A stretch of 64,000 nucleotides of DNA from Nematostella vectensis (GCF_932526225.1 NC_064043.1:10087821-10151820), one strand, 5' to 3'. Shown: positions 13,049 to 26,600, counted from the first letter of the stretch. Notes: a model not told the origin generated them from the sequence alone. Translations and numbers: made by a program.

Positions 13049-13054
13049 AATCCT

Positions 13055-13275
13055 GGGGGGGGGGGTGGGTGGGGACTCTCCAATAGTAGATTAGTGTGAT
13101 TGTCCTAGATCTTATAGGTTATAACTGCTATCCCTTATTGGGTGTTCAAAGTTTCTCCTGGTTCTGCTATCTCTTAGATGTCTGTACTCTGGCTCCAGAG
13201 CCTCGTGCGTCTCTCTCTTTAGTGGCCAGCGAGGTTGGCCTCTGAAAAGAGAGACGCTCGAGGCTCTGGGACCAG
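13055..13275. repeat. Fragment of a dispersed repeat plus short hairpin
   Basis: GGGGACTCTCCA followed by TATAACTGCTATC and GGTTCTGCTATCTCTTAG is shared with the element at 48667-49112, so this is a piece of the same family. From 13190 to 13275 CTGGCTCCAGAGCCTCG and the inverted CGAGGCTCTGGGACCAG flank an imperfect hairpin. Confidence 0.55.
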
Positions 13276-14744
13276 GGTAAGATGTCTGGTGCTAATGGAT
13301 TATCTGATCCAATAAAAGCTGAATCACTCTAAAAGATTGTCAGAAAAGAAATGTCCTTTATGGTGGATTCTTATGGACCTACGCAACAAAACTCCATGAG
13401 AACTGTAAAATGGCTTTGACCATGGTCAGGGCCAAAAACTAAACAAAGAGTTTGGCCTTGGAGGATCATCAAATTTCCTTATAAGTCTCCTCTACTACTG
13501 TAACTATGATCAAAAGAAAGAGAGAAAAATCAGTACAGAATGCACTTGTGTCATTCTAGTACACATCAGCATGTGCAGAAGACAGTTTACATTATTATTT
13601 TGTGGGTTATTTACTGTTATGCTGGAACATATTTTTTTTCAAAAGAACCTTTTTGATTAAATGCAAAAAATTTTAGGAATTCACAGGGTTTTTACCTTCA
13701 GCAAATGTTGTTTGAAAAATACACAGGAAATACACATGCAAGAATTTATGATAAAATAGACAGTATCCCCTCAAATCTACAACTATCAAAAATCCCTAGA
13801 ATTGTGTTATACATTTTGTTATATCATGGTCTGTTGAGGTGTCTTTGGAATAGGAGTATTGATAATCTCATTGTCTGCTATGACAACAGGATTGCCTTGC
13901 AACAATGCAGTTCCAGACTCACTGATGGATTATAATTAATATTACTTTTATTATTTGCATATAAATTACCTGATAGCAGCGCTTGTTGCATGAGAAATTA
14001 TTACATTACAACATTATTACATTAATTACAACATAGCATACTAATTTTGACATACTAGAATTAAGAATTTTGTTATGAAAATATTTACAACTATTTCTAA
14101 AAATACTGTCAATCCATATAACAAATGCCAATTGTCAAGCAGTGTTGTAGAAAAGTGAATATTGGGGAGGCAAACATGATTACTGGCTGGACACACTATT
14201 GTTGTCTTTACGAAAATATCAGTTGAAAAACACTGCATGGCAGATGGAAATTATATGACTTTTAATGTTATTGGGGGAGGGGTTAGGGCGAGGGTTACTC
14301 CCACTCATCTTACTCCCAGCGTCAAATAGCAGATCCACTATCAAGAGAGATATACAGAGTCATATTTTTACAGAATACAAGAAAATATAAAAAATCATCC
14401 AATATCCATTATTATCCATTAGCACCATAAGCAGTCAATCCTGAAACCACAAATTTGCTGTTCTCTGTTTGCAATTAAAAAATTCTTTTAAATAGGTTTT
14501 AATCTTGCCAATACCATTTAATGTTGTCCAAGAAATTAGACAAGTTCACAAAAGTCATATCTCTCATTTAAAAAAAAATATACCACAATGAGAATGAAGA
14601 GTGCATTTGAAGATAATTGAACACTACTAGTACAAGATATTCAGGACAGTTTTTTTAGACTTACATGTACTATTGCTCCATACCAAAAATAATTACCAAA
14701 AAATGACTCTAAAACTTTCCCTCTGACAGGATCAAGTATTGTGC

Positions 14745-15170
14745 CAACCAAAAAGGCCCTGAGCTCACACCTTGCCACGCCCCAAGTACCAATATCATGA
14801 GTCTTTGCACCCATGCCTAGCCACATCCCAAGTACAATCATCATGAGAGGCTTTGCACCCATTCCTAGCCACGCCCCAAGTACAATCATCATGAGAGTCT
14901 TTGCACCCATTCCTAGCCACTCCCATGTACCACTATTATGAGAGGCTTTGCACCCATTCCTAGTCACATCCCAAGTACAATCATCATGAAAGGCCTTGCG
15001 CCCATTCCTAGCCACATCCCAAGTACAATCATCATGAAAGGCCCTGCGCCCATTCCTAGCCACGCCCCAAGTAGCACTAAAATGAGAGGCCTTACACCCA
15101 TTCCTAGCTATGCCCCATGGAGGGCTTTCCCCTTTCTTAACCACACCTAAAGTAACGCTATCGTGAGATG
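14745..15170. repeat. 48-bp minisatellite, about 9 copies
   Basis: The unit contains CCTAGCCACGCCCCAAGTAC, AATCATCATGAGAG and TTTGCACCCATT, spaced 48 bp apart (for example at 14865, 14913 and about 14960). Because 48 is a multiple of three it gives long open frames on both strands. It ends about 60 bp before the acceptor of the first confident exon of TMEM272-like copy 2. Confidence 0.88.
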
Positions 15171-15227
15171 CCCTAAAGCTATACTTCTTGAATTCCTGTT
15201 ATTCATGTCTAGCATTTTCAACTTTAG

Positions 15228-16612
15228 TATCAAGAGAAGGGAAGCCAGAATAACCTGGCTGGAGATGAGGAGAAGATTTGGGATGAGTCACCGCCGCCAC
15301 CATATGAGGCTGACTTGTTCGGACAGATCAAGGAGGCTAAGGAAACGTCTGACGGTTCACTGGACTTCTGTAAACGTGTTGTGCAGCTATTTGCAGGAAC
15401 AAGTATGTGATTGTGCTATTCAAAAATGAGCATCAGATAGGGGTATGGGACTAGAAAGGCTAAATCCCCACACTTTATTGGCAGCAATTTATCGTTTTTA
15501 TCCCGGGGGGGGCCGTTATTGTTTTGATAGCCGGACAGCTATTGTTTGTTTGGAAAATAGGACACCTGCATATTCTCCAAGGGAAATGTTTTGGAAGTGA
15601 TCGCTTAGCGTGAAAACATTATCTTATCGGTCGCATTATTACGTTGTCAAATGTTCTCCAATGAAGTATACGTACACGATATTAAAGAACCATATTACAC
15701 GTCATGAAGATCCATATTTGTTTTTGTTTTCCAGTCGGGTGCACAGTAGCCCTAAGCTTACTTATGGCTTTACCCATGGCTATGGTCATCATGGGTAAGT
15801 TTCAGTAAAAGCATCATTGTTAAAGGGGTCACGCCAAGAGTTTCCCGTGCGCTACGATTAACTTTTAAAAAAAAAGGTATTAGAGAAGAGAATACACGTC
15901 ATGAATATTAATGGTTCTTCCTGGTCATCTGCTTGATGTTGAATGATTCATAGATTTCAATTGTTAATACGTGTCACACGTACGTTTTTTCTCTTGCGCC
16001 TTGCCTTGACTTTTTGTTAAAGATTGACACTTTGCGAAAGTCGATCTTTCCGCTTTCCCAGAGGAAACTTCTTATCTTTTAGGCTATATATATGGTAAGC
16101 TTACGCAAGTACCATCCCTTAGTTATTTTGCATTTTATTTGAGAGCTGCTCAGAAATTTTTTTCTGAAGGTTCTTTCTGATTGTTTTTTCCAGGCGCCAA
16201 GTATAAGGACGAGTGCCCTGTAGAGCCATTCATCCCCATCTACCTGATAGTGGGGGGCTCGTTTGGCATGCTAAAGACAATTATTGTGCTATGTCAGCGG
16301 GCGCGTAGTCATGACGACGACCTTGACATGGACGAGGACCAATCAATGTCCAGCAAATTCATCGACGGCGTTTTAAATCTGTTCTTGTTCACGTGGTTTA
16401 TAGCTGGGAACATTTGGGTGTACAGTAAATACAAGCCTAACCCGATACCTCCGGTGACAGACCCTTTGAACTACTGTAACCCTACGCTCTACATGTTCGC
16501 GTTTTGGGTCATCACTGCGAGTTATATTCTGATGGGATCCATATGTTTCTGTATCTGCTGTTTGGGGGTGTGCGCTAGTTGTACTGCCTTTTTCGTGACA
16601 GTCAAGGACTAG
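15228..16612 (+). CDS. TMEM272-like four-helix membrane protein, copy 2 (5' end unresolved)
   Basis: Confident exons are 15228-15402, 15735-15794 and 16194-16612, with phases that mirror copy 1 (both short middle exons are 60 nt). They encode 217 residues from a phase-0 acceptor. The PY-like motif SPPPPYEADLF is in the first exon, followed by GCTVALSLLMALPMAMVIMG, the conserved PIYLIVGGSFGM, TWFIAGNIWVYSKY, and the Cys-rich last helix (SICFCICCLGVCAS). The intron that splits YQEAT from PPPPY in copy 1 is absent here: YQE and PPPPY share one exon. The linker between helices 2 and 3 is acidic (DDDLDMDEDQ), unlike the mixed linker of copy 1. The initiator exon is uncertain; a one-codon exon ATG at 11451-11453 fits in phase. 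Confidence 0.88.
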
Positions 16613-17150
16613 ATAGAAATACAAATATTTTCAAAGAAATCCGAGAGAATTTGTTCCAGTTTGGTATATTACTGAAGTGAACCGCTGACCGGTGCTTGGG
16701 GTGCTATTAACCTTTAACCACTGACCATCAAATAGCGCTTAATGCCTGCTCGAAGTTAGTGGACGTATGAGAGTGCGTTTTTTTCTCAAAATAATAGCCT
16801 CTCATTAAGGCTGCACGTTTTGTTAAGTTTAGGATACAAACTCAGTCTGCCATCCGCAAGCAGGCATAATATTCGAGGGTGGGGCGGATGATTCAGCCTG
16901 TGCAGAAAATCCTTTTAAAATCCATGGCTTAAAAGTCGTCTTGCTCGACATAAGGTGTGCCACGATTGATGACAAAAACGTTTTTTGCACAGACAAGAAA
17001 CTCCTTCCTCAAGGATCAAATGGTCTCCGTGTCACTGTCAGTAAAACAGACAAATAGAATCAAAAGGGAAAGTATTTTATTACCATACGATAGGAAAAAA
17101 TATAGGTATTTTCTGAAACTATATCCGTAGTGAGAATATATTTGCATCTG

Positions 17151-17156
17151 AATAAA
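17151..17156 (+). promoter_or_regulatory. Poly(A) signal of TMEM272-like copy 2
   Basis: AATAAA lies about 540 nt past the stop codon at 16612 and just before the minisatellite at 17193. Confidence 0.4.
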
Positions 17157-17192
17157 ATTTGTGAAGAAAAGGGAATTTAATTTTTTCGCTAT

Positions 17193-17822
17193 GTCCTGCC
17201 GTGTGTTAGCGTGCTCTATCGTTTGTTGGTGACGTGTCGTCTGTTATCGTGCTCTATCGTTTGTCGTTGACGTGCCGTGTGTTAGCGTGCCCTATCGTTT
17301 GTATGTGACGTGTCGTGTGTTAACGTGCTCTATCGTTTGTGACGTGTCGTGTGTTATCGTGCTCTATCGTTTGTGACGTGTCGTGTGTTATCTTGCTCTA
17401 TCTTTGTCTATGACGTGTTGTGTGTTATCGTGCTCTATCGTTTGTCTGTGACATGTCGTGTGTTATCGTGCTCTATCGTTTGTCTGTGACGTGTCGTGTG
17501 TTCTCGTGCTCTATCCTTTGTTCGTGTGATGTGTTCTCGTGCTCTATCGTTTGTGACGTGTCGTGTGTTCTCATGCTCTATCCTTTGTGACGTGTCGTGT
17601 GTTATCGTGCTCTATCGTTTGTGACGCCTCGTGTGTTATCGTGCTCTATCGTTTGTGACGTCGTGTGTTATCGTGCTCTATCGTTTGTCTGTGACGTGTC
17701 GTGTGTTATCGTGCTCTATCGTTTGTCTGTGACGTCGTGTGTTATCGTGCTCTATCATCTATCTATGACGTGCCGTGTTTTAGGGTGCCCTATCGTTTGT
17801 CTGTGACGTGTCGTGTGTTACC
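17193..17822. repeat. Minisatellite of about 17 units (30-40 bp)
   Basis: Units are built on GTGACGTGTCGTGTGTTATC and GTGCTCTATCGTTTGTC with small indels. Open frames on the plus strand (MCYRALSFV-type) are repeat artefacts. Confidence 0.9.
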
Positions 17823-20667
17823 TTCCCCGCTCCCAACCCATAAAACGATCTTTTTCTATTACTTAAATCAGCAAACTTCTTTTGCATGATTTCTATGACA
17901 GCGCACTTCTCACACAAACAACATCTCAACCTGTCTTCTTTACCCAATCCTACGCCTAAAAAAGCTATAAGATTCAACTCACATGTTCTAAATGTAGGGG
18001 CATGTAGAGGCAGCCTCCCCCTTTTAACAGGAACAGAGGAAAGAGGGGGGAACTGAAAGGGAAGTGCCTTCCCTTCCTTTATACATGAAATCATCAGTGA
18101 CCACAAGACACGTTATTTCTTGTAACAGCAAAACGATATACAAGAAGAGCTATGTGCACAATTACACAGACGCTTGATGAATTGCAATCTTTTCAAATGC
18201 CTCTTGACAAAAATATAAATTTGAACAACGCAACGAAGCACCCAAGATCTGCTTCCCCCTAATCTATATAAAATAATTAATTATATCCCCCTTGCAGATA
18301 AGTTCATTGTACAAGGCCTGAGCCACTATGAATAATACATAATCGTTCAAGGCGACAGAGCAAAAAAATGGCAAGTTTTCCCAAAATAAGGTCTGGTTAA
18401 CTTCGGTAAGCTTGATTTTTTGCATAGAGGTTCCTTATGTTATGTAAACCAACATATCAAAAAATGTTTTTTTCTAAATAATGTCTTCGAGATATAAAAC
18501 TTGAAGTGCAATTTTCAAATGTTTAAAGTATGAATTCTCCTCGTTTTTAGGGAGAAGTCGGGCTCTGATCAGAAATTAAGCCAACTTTGCTCGCTAATAT
18601 CTAAATTTCATATCTTCTAAATTTCTTAAAAATTTGGAATTAACCTTTTGGTGAGAGGAACTCCTTGTATGCGGAATCTTGAGCTTATATATTGAGAATT
18701 TGAAAATTTCATGCCATTTTTTTGCTCTATCGTTCAAGGCGTGTCTGTTTAAACTAATTACTCAGGCTCCTCGGATCCTTCATTACCGTTTATTGCGGTG
18801 TTCTGGGCAGGACATTCGACCAATTTATGTCGCATTAAGCCCTACAGAACATACCGCGACTATTACATTAATTAGCGCAGCACGACGATTGGTAATTTAA
18901 CCCTGACATCTGCGATATCAGCTCACTCACTGATAGCATTAAGGCTTTTCTGAAATGAAGACAATTCCAACTAAACAGACAAGCCCTTTCTGTATCTGTT
19001 GGTTTCGCTTTGAGTGTGATAAGGGGATGGTAGGAGGTTCGTGCGTAATAGGGAGAGATTTAAACGATATCTTTTATTGAGATTGATTGCTTATTGATAA
19101 AGGCTCTTCCTAACAATTTAAAAAATACCAACTAAAATTCGGCACGATTTTACAAACGTGTCTTCAAGGGTTATGCTATTGAGTAAGAAAATGGTTGTTA
19201 TCAGGTCATGGCTATATTTTTAGTAATGCGTTAACTATTAACTCTTGGAACTGACAAATTTCTCAATCAATTTTTAAAGAACGATTACCTAAATAAGGGT
19301 TAAAGGTGGTCTTCATACTAAGCGAAATGTGTGTTAAAAAAGTGGGAGTGACGAATTCATCAAACACCTTCTACAGCCAAAACTCTACCATGTTTAGAAT
19401 TTTTTATTGTGACGTACCTTCACCCTTGTAATAACCAGCCTGTCCCCACCCCTCTTATTCCGTTCTAGCTGGGGGTTTCATTCCATCATGAATATTGATG
19501 TCTTTTCCATCACTATTTGTTTTGCTCGTTCAATTTTTCACTTATCAATGAAAAGAATTTATTATGCGCTCACCATGCGACGGAGTTATCCCTTGAAGGG
19601 CCTTTGTAAACATAGTGTCATGCTAGCAATAATAATGTTTTTTTTTATCTAGCAAAGCCTTTGTTGGGAGAGAAATTAAAACATGCAAACACAAAGAAAT
19701 TACGCAAATATTATCGCTAAAGATAATTATTTTTTAGCAAAAAGGTCTTAATTTAGGGCCACGAGGCCCTTACGTAGTGAATTTTATCAGCAGAATAGGA
19801 ATTCTAACCGACGCACAATTCACTTTTTGCGAATATTTTGAGTATACTATCACGCGATCGATAACGAGTTACAAAACTGCCATCTGTATCTAAGTAGTGA
19901 ATTACTTATCAGGCATTTAGGGACAGCGGTCTTGAGCAGTATTCCGATAACATGACATATTTAAATGATTAAACAGCAGTCTTAATTTGCAGTGCGTAGT
20001 CTCTTTCCATGGCAACAGATCTCACTCAAATTCCATAACGGCGAATTTCAAATTTACTCACTGTACCGAAATATTGTAAAATATGCACGCGACGCCGCTT
20101 TTTGATAAACTGCCAACTGTGATTGACTTATAAGTTCATGTTTAGCAGATAACTTGAATAACCTTGAACACAACCAGTTCATTTCCATAATGTGTTATTG
20201 TTTTTAATGTTAAATGCAACCGAGTTTCGTATGTAAAACGACTTTTGGTGCCAAACCACCTTCGTGGGACCCTAAATGCTATTAAATACTTCCAATTTGT
20301 AAAGGTTAAAAAAGCTAATTGCGCGGCACGAGTACGTTAGTATTGCTGCGGCAAAAACTCATTTAGAATGCGGAGCGTCACAATTCTCTATTACTTGAGA
20401 ACAAAACAAAGTTTAAATTAAGAAGTTATACTTTATTTATATGCTTCTATCGGTCTTGTGTCAGCCAGGGTAGACCGGACCTTTTTTTAAGTCGATTTAT
20501 TTGGCTAATTGCCGCAAGGTACATAACTTCTTCTCCTCATTCTAAGTTGGAACTCCTCGTTGGGATCTCTCAGTGGAAATGTTTTTACACTTTGTACCCA
20601 AATAACATCAAACCCTAACTTGTACAGCTAGAAGTCTTGTACACCAAAGATCGCAAACTGTTGAATA
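17823..20667. other. Intergenic region upstream of Erg-1
   Basis: About 2.8 kb of AT-rich sequence with no supported exon. The promoter of Erg-1 should lie in its 3' part, but I could not pick a core element. Confidence 0.5.
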
Positions 20668-23600
20668 ATGCGATTCTTTAAAAAGGTCGAGCGAGATGCA
20701 GCACCCGAACTTCACGAATTGACCACCCCGCTCAAGAAATCCAAGGTACTATTTCCCACAGTTATGCGTAAATGAAGATTACGCGCGCATTTAAGTAGTA
20801 AGTATACGTGTTTAGGTTGTACTAATAGTACTTTATTGCTGTTATCCGTAGGAAATGCCTGAGCCCTCAGCTTTGGACAAGCTTACTTTCAACATTCGAG
20901 AAAATGCAAAGGGTCGAAAGCTTCCCCGATACATTATACTGCACAACTCAAAATTCAAAGCGGTTTGGGATTGGTTCGTGTTATTACTAGTGATCTATAC
21001 TTCCATAGAGATTCCATATACGGCAGCGTTTGGACAATCTCAAAAGTCTCCATTACAACAACTCAAAGCCGGCAGCGCCATTGGCATCGTAAACTTGATT
21101 GTAGACCTGATGTTTGTTGTTGACATTCTCATCAATTTTCGTTCAACCTATACAAGACAAGGAACAGACGAACTAGTCTTAAACCCAAGAAAGATAGCCT
21201 GCAACTACCTTAAGTCATGGTTTGTTATTGACTTTCTGGCTGCCATACCGTTTGAATTATTCGTCGAAGCCGGTGGAAAAGGGGTAAGGCTGCTTCTCTG
21301 TTTTATTCTTGTTCAGCTTGTTGACATGTAAGTTATCGCCGATGGTTATTTTATCTACGATATCGTTACGCGTGAAAACCAGTCGTGTGGAGACATATTT
21401 ATAATTCCCGTTCCCATTCACTTCTATTTTCCCCGCGAAAAAAAATCTCGAGAGTCTTTATTCTTTCAATACTGCGGTACTAATCACTTAACGTTGTCGT
21501 TACGTGGTTTCGCATTTAGAAATATTTGAATATTCGACTTGTGCTTTGAGCATACGGAATATCTTTAATAAACTTTAATGTTATTCAACATTCGCAAACA
21601 GCAGTCAGACCGTATTTCCTATTAAAGATGTCTTGACAATGAGTGATTGTCTAATGCTTGCACGTCGAGCAAGCTAATACTCAAACTTCATTCTTTAAGG
21701 CTGAAGAATAATTTCTACGCGTAATGAGCAATGATCATTTAGGGCCTTGCTTATTGCTAATATTACCTAGCTGAAGTATAGCCTGTTTCACTTGCAAGTC
21801 TCTTAGTAATATTTACAACACGGTACGAAATTCTATGTAGCTCTAAGTAATTCAACTTTACTCTAAAATGTAACACAAGTAATTCTATAGTTTAGAATGG
21901 TTACAAATGCTTTCGCCTTAGTCTCGTTTTGTATGCATAGTATACTGCGAATATTTACCAGCTGCAACACGCCATAAACACCTGCCATAATCTTTATGAA
22001 TGAATTCAACTCATTCATCACGAATTCACAAACTTGACTTTCTCGTTTAAACATGCAGATTTGGACGAAAATCGTCCAAAATAGCTAAACACTCATGGTT
22101 ACGGACTCCACCCCTAAACATGACGGTGTTCCCGTCCGACAGGCATTCTAGTTTCTTTTGACTTTATATCATTTTTCCAGATATACCGTGAATATTTGAT
22201 GTAACGTCAATTTTGAAAAACTAATATTTACACTATGGTTTATCGACTAACTAAGAAAACTAATATATCAATAGGTAATGCTTATTAGCGATATTATAGT
22301 CTCTGGTTCTCGTGAAAATGACCATTTTGTTCTTTCCTAAAACCAGCTTATCATCGCATGATCCGTGTGGTAATGTAAGACAGCTAATGTATATGATATA
22401 GAGACACAATAAGTGAAAAGCCATGGCTTGAACTGATAAGTAGATCGAGGAATTAGTCATGTTTAGTGGTTAGAATGTCTCATCGACAAATCTTGCTTAG
22501 ATACACAAATGATTTTTTTCTAAATTCTTATCTTTTTTCCTCTCTGAATAAATTTTCAAAAAATTTTAACTGTTTTGAGAGTAACCAAGAGCCTAGCATG
22601 GGGCATTATTTGCGCGTCACGAATTCCTAGAGGAAGAAGAATTTGTCCGAAATATTACCCGATTATGAGACAATGTGTCAAACTCAGATGATGTCAAGAG
22701 GATGCGTACTCGATGGAGAAGGTTTTTTATGATAGCGTTTATGATTTTCTCTGACGGTTTGGAATCTATGGATAAACATGTAAAGATGCACTGTGGCCTT
22801 GGATTATGGTTTACTAAACGAAACATCGATTAGAAAAAAAAGTATTTAGCCTGGAGAATTCTGAATAATTTCGTAAAAATACTTGTGATTGTCTTCTTTA
22901 TCGTGGCCCTTAAAGCCACATGCGCAGATGACTAGAAGCACAACTGATAACACCACGTACCCCTTTAAAGGAATGTAGAAGTTTTCGCCATTAATATGCG
23001 AGATGAGTGTTGAAGAGAATTGAATTTTGAGGGCGTTGTCAACTGGGTCTGGGTTTAGGGGAGAGGGCTTAGGGGATTTGGAAGCGTTTATTGTAGTATA
23101 TGACACGATGGAGTCATTCTAAGTGTACTCCGTTAATAAAGACACCCGTTGAACTGGTCAATTTTTAGATTTTGAAATGATTTTCGCCCATTTCTAGATT
23201 CGGGCTCATTAATTTTTTTAATATCCCATGCACACCTTTCTAATCTTCATATTAAATAAAATGCAGAGAGTATAATATGATTTAGGGTTTGTGGATTCAT
23301 ATGAAGATCAAATGTAAAGGCCGACAGTGGGGGGGGGGGGGGGCTTTTTAATGAGAATTTGTAAAGGTTAATTGCTGTAACTAATCGAACATCACGTTTA
23401 TTATTAATAATCATAATGGCTTCATAATGGCCTTCATAATGACAAGTAATAACAGAGGGAACAACTTTTTTGACATTTTGAAATAGAAGGTTCCAAGCAT
23501 TGTTGCCTATGCCCTCTCACCACATAAACTCACAGGTAGCCCAAGTTCTGTATTTCTGCCTATTGATCTTACGGAAAACTTTTTACGAAACACAGAACAG

Positions 23601-26600
23601 CGAGAAATAACAAATAACTCGCCATATTAAAGCGTCTTTGGTGTTTTTGAAGAATCCGATTCAATCAATGTTCAGAACGCTTCAATAAAGCCAGAGAACA
23701 CGCAAAACGTGAATATAAACCCAATAGTAAACGCAATTTTCTTTTCAGCAAATTATTTTTTATTTTCAAACGATAGACTAGGACTATATTCTCAATAAAA
23801 CACGTGCGGTAGAATTTCATAAGTGAAGAAAGAAGAGGGAAGCAAGAACATGTACATCCCTTCATTATTTCATGTTCTCTTTGTTTCCAGGCCATCTCTC
23901 TTGCCGGCCTCCTCAAAACCGCGCGGTTGCTAAGACTGGTTCGAGTGTCACGCAAGCTTGACCGTTACTCCGAGTACGGCTTGGCTGTCGTGATTCTCCT
24001 TACATGTCTGTTCACGCTCGTCGCCCATTGGCTAGCATGCATCTGGTATTTTATTGGTCGAGGGGAAATACGCAACAAGCATGGCTGGATAACGTTGCTA
24101 GGGGAACAGACCGGCCAGCCCGTGAACACGTCCGCCCCCGAGAACAGTGGTCCTTCTATGAAATCGCGTTATGTGACGTCATTATACTTTACCCTAACCA
24201 GCTTGACTAGTATTGGCTTTGGGAATGTTGCGCCGAACACCAATGCGGAGAAGTTATTTGCTGTGGCGATGATGTTAGTGGGAGGTGAGTTGTGAGCATG
24301 TTTGCATGGCGAAGTCAGCCTGGGAAAGACTGAAGTCATTAGAGTTAGACAGAGTGGGTGTTGGGAGAGGGGAAGGGAACAGGCGCGTACACAGGGGGGG
24401 GGGGCGCAGGGTGTGTGCGCAACCCCCTTTGGCGGCCAAAAATAAGTCATTTCTTATTGAAAAATCTACAAATACTAAGCTTTATCCATATGATAACTAT
24501 GACCCCCTACCCCCCCCCCCCCCCCCCGCTTCAGCCAATCCTAGGTTCCCGCCTGGGGAGGGATGGGGAGCGGGCGAGGGAAAGGAGCTTGGGAAGTAAG
24601 AAGGACGCACACTGAAGAAATAGGACATGATATACTTCCTTGTTTACACGACGCTTAAAAACGACGAGTCGAATAAAACAAATGTTATGGGCGTCTTTTT
24701 GTTTTTAGTTCCGTCCCATTTGATGTGACATCCCAACCTTGCCTAGCTCTTAATGTCTTTTATTTATTTTCCGTCCCATTTGATGTGACATCCCAACCTT
24801 GCCTAGCTCTTAATGTCTTACATTTATTTTTAGCTTTGATGTATGCTGCCATATTTGGAAACATGACTGCTATTATCCAGCGGTTGTACACAAGAACTGC
24901 ACGTTATCACAAAGACTTGAAAGTAATCAAGGAATTTATCCGGTTTCACAACATCCCCGACACTCTACGAGACACGCTCACCGAGTACTTTACCCATGAG
25001 TGGTCGTCACGACACGACCAACAGCTTGACACGGTAAGTAACACAATAGCGTCACACAATACAGGGGCTATATCGTGACATAAAGAGGGCGTAACTCAAC
25101 ACTAAGGTGTACTTGGCATGCGCGTGTGTGGAGGTTGTGCCCAAGGGGTCACCCTATCTGCTCATGCGATGAGATGAGTTTGACTCCGGTTGACCCCTTT
25201 GTTGGTAGTTAAAAGAAGACGGTCAATTTTATGTAATCATTTGCAAAGAAAAAGTTTCTTGATGGATCTAGTGAACAGAACTAAGAATGCCGATTTGATC
25301 TTAAAATTGATCCGTGATCAGTGATTTACTATTCTGGACCACGCCCTGCGTTTTTGTTATCTAGATACGCCCCTGCTTCGTTTGGAGATCATAAACAGCA
25401 CCATGACGTCACGCATTACAGGGGCTAGAGCATGGCATCATATGGCGTAACACAACACTTGGGTTGACTTGTGGGGGGGGGGGTCTCAGTAAGTAACACA
25501 ATCAAATCACGCAACACAGGGGCTAGTTTCATGCCATTAGTATGACTTCGCTTCCTGAATATATTCCTTTAACGTCCAGGTGTTACGGCGGTTCCCCGAC
25601 AGCCTTCAGTCTGACGTGTGCGTGCATATTCATCGCGCCGTGTTCGGCAGCCATCATGTATTTCATAAGCTCGGCGAGGGCTGCGTACGGGCTCTCTCTG
25701 TAAAGTTCAATATCAAGAATTACCTACCCGGGCATTATATTATCAAGGAAGGGGACGAGGTTAAATATTTGTACTTCGTCGTGGAGGGAACGGTAGATGT
25801 CATCAAGAGTGGGAAGTCTTTGTCTATATTAGGTATGTTGACCATATAAGGCCATGGTCCCCCTTGTCATGATACCATCATTGATAAGAGGTTGAGAATA
25901 TGTAATGTCTCCACCAAGAGTTAAAAGACCTTGGATATAGTGTTATGTCTTTATTCTCACTACTGGCGTTTGACGTACGACGTTTAACGTGTACGTGAGG
26001 TGCAACTTGCTATTGACGAACAGGCCTGACGAGCAGTGCTGATAAACGCAAGGGTTAAACCAGCCTTTTGTTTTAAAATTGCGGCGTTTTACCGGCAAAC
26101 TGTCACAATTCGGCGAATGCTAAGAAAACTAGCGCATAGCTAAGGCTATAATTTTCTTTATGACTCCCTCATTATCAAACAAATCTGTCATCTTTTGTAC
26201 AGTATGGTTTTAATGCTGTACAGTAAGTCAAAACAACGACTGAAGTCATCCTTTCGTACCTTTACTCGAACGATTCAATACTGTGAATTTGTTTGTTTTC
26301 GCCAGAACACGCGCACGCGCAAACGTTATTCAGCACTGTCGGCCTGACGTATGTACTATGTGATTGACAGACCCTGACGTATAGTTTATTTGATGGACAG
26401 GTCTGACGTATGATGTTTTTGATTGACAGGCCTTTACGTGCTTGGTAGACATGTTGTTTTTAATTGGCACGTCATTACATTTCTTTTGTTTGACTGACAG
26501 CTCGACCTGTGTGATTGACAGCTCCAATCGTGACATGTTTGATTGGAGGATTGGTGTATTATTTATGATTGACAGCATCAATTTTATTGATTGACAGGTC

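Larger units (their letters stand above)
10270..15227. other. Region between TMEM272-like copies; possible 5' end and first intron of copy 2
   Basis: No conserved exon was found here before 15228. Two phase-0 candidates could supply the start of copy 2. One is ATG 11451-11453 directly followed by the strong donor GTAAGT. The other is a 17-codon ATG exon at 11770-11820 followed by GTAAAA. C runs occur at 10322-10335 and 10833-10846. Element 12707-13048, a repeat fragment at 13055-13270 and a 48-bp minisatellite at 14745-15170 occupy much of the rest. Confidence 0.4.

Noticed and set aside
14641-15144. 167-codon minus-strand frame rich in RNG and HDDCTW motifs
   Set aside because: It is the 48-bp minisatellite read in one frame; the same array is also open on the other strand.
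23665-23955. Minus-strand frame overlapping Erg-1 exon 3
   Set aside because: It is the antisense shadow of the S4-encoding exon and its intron.
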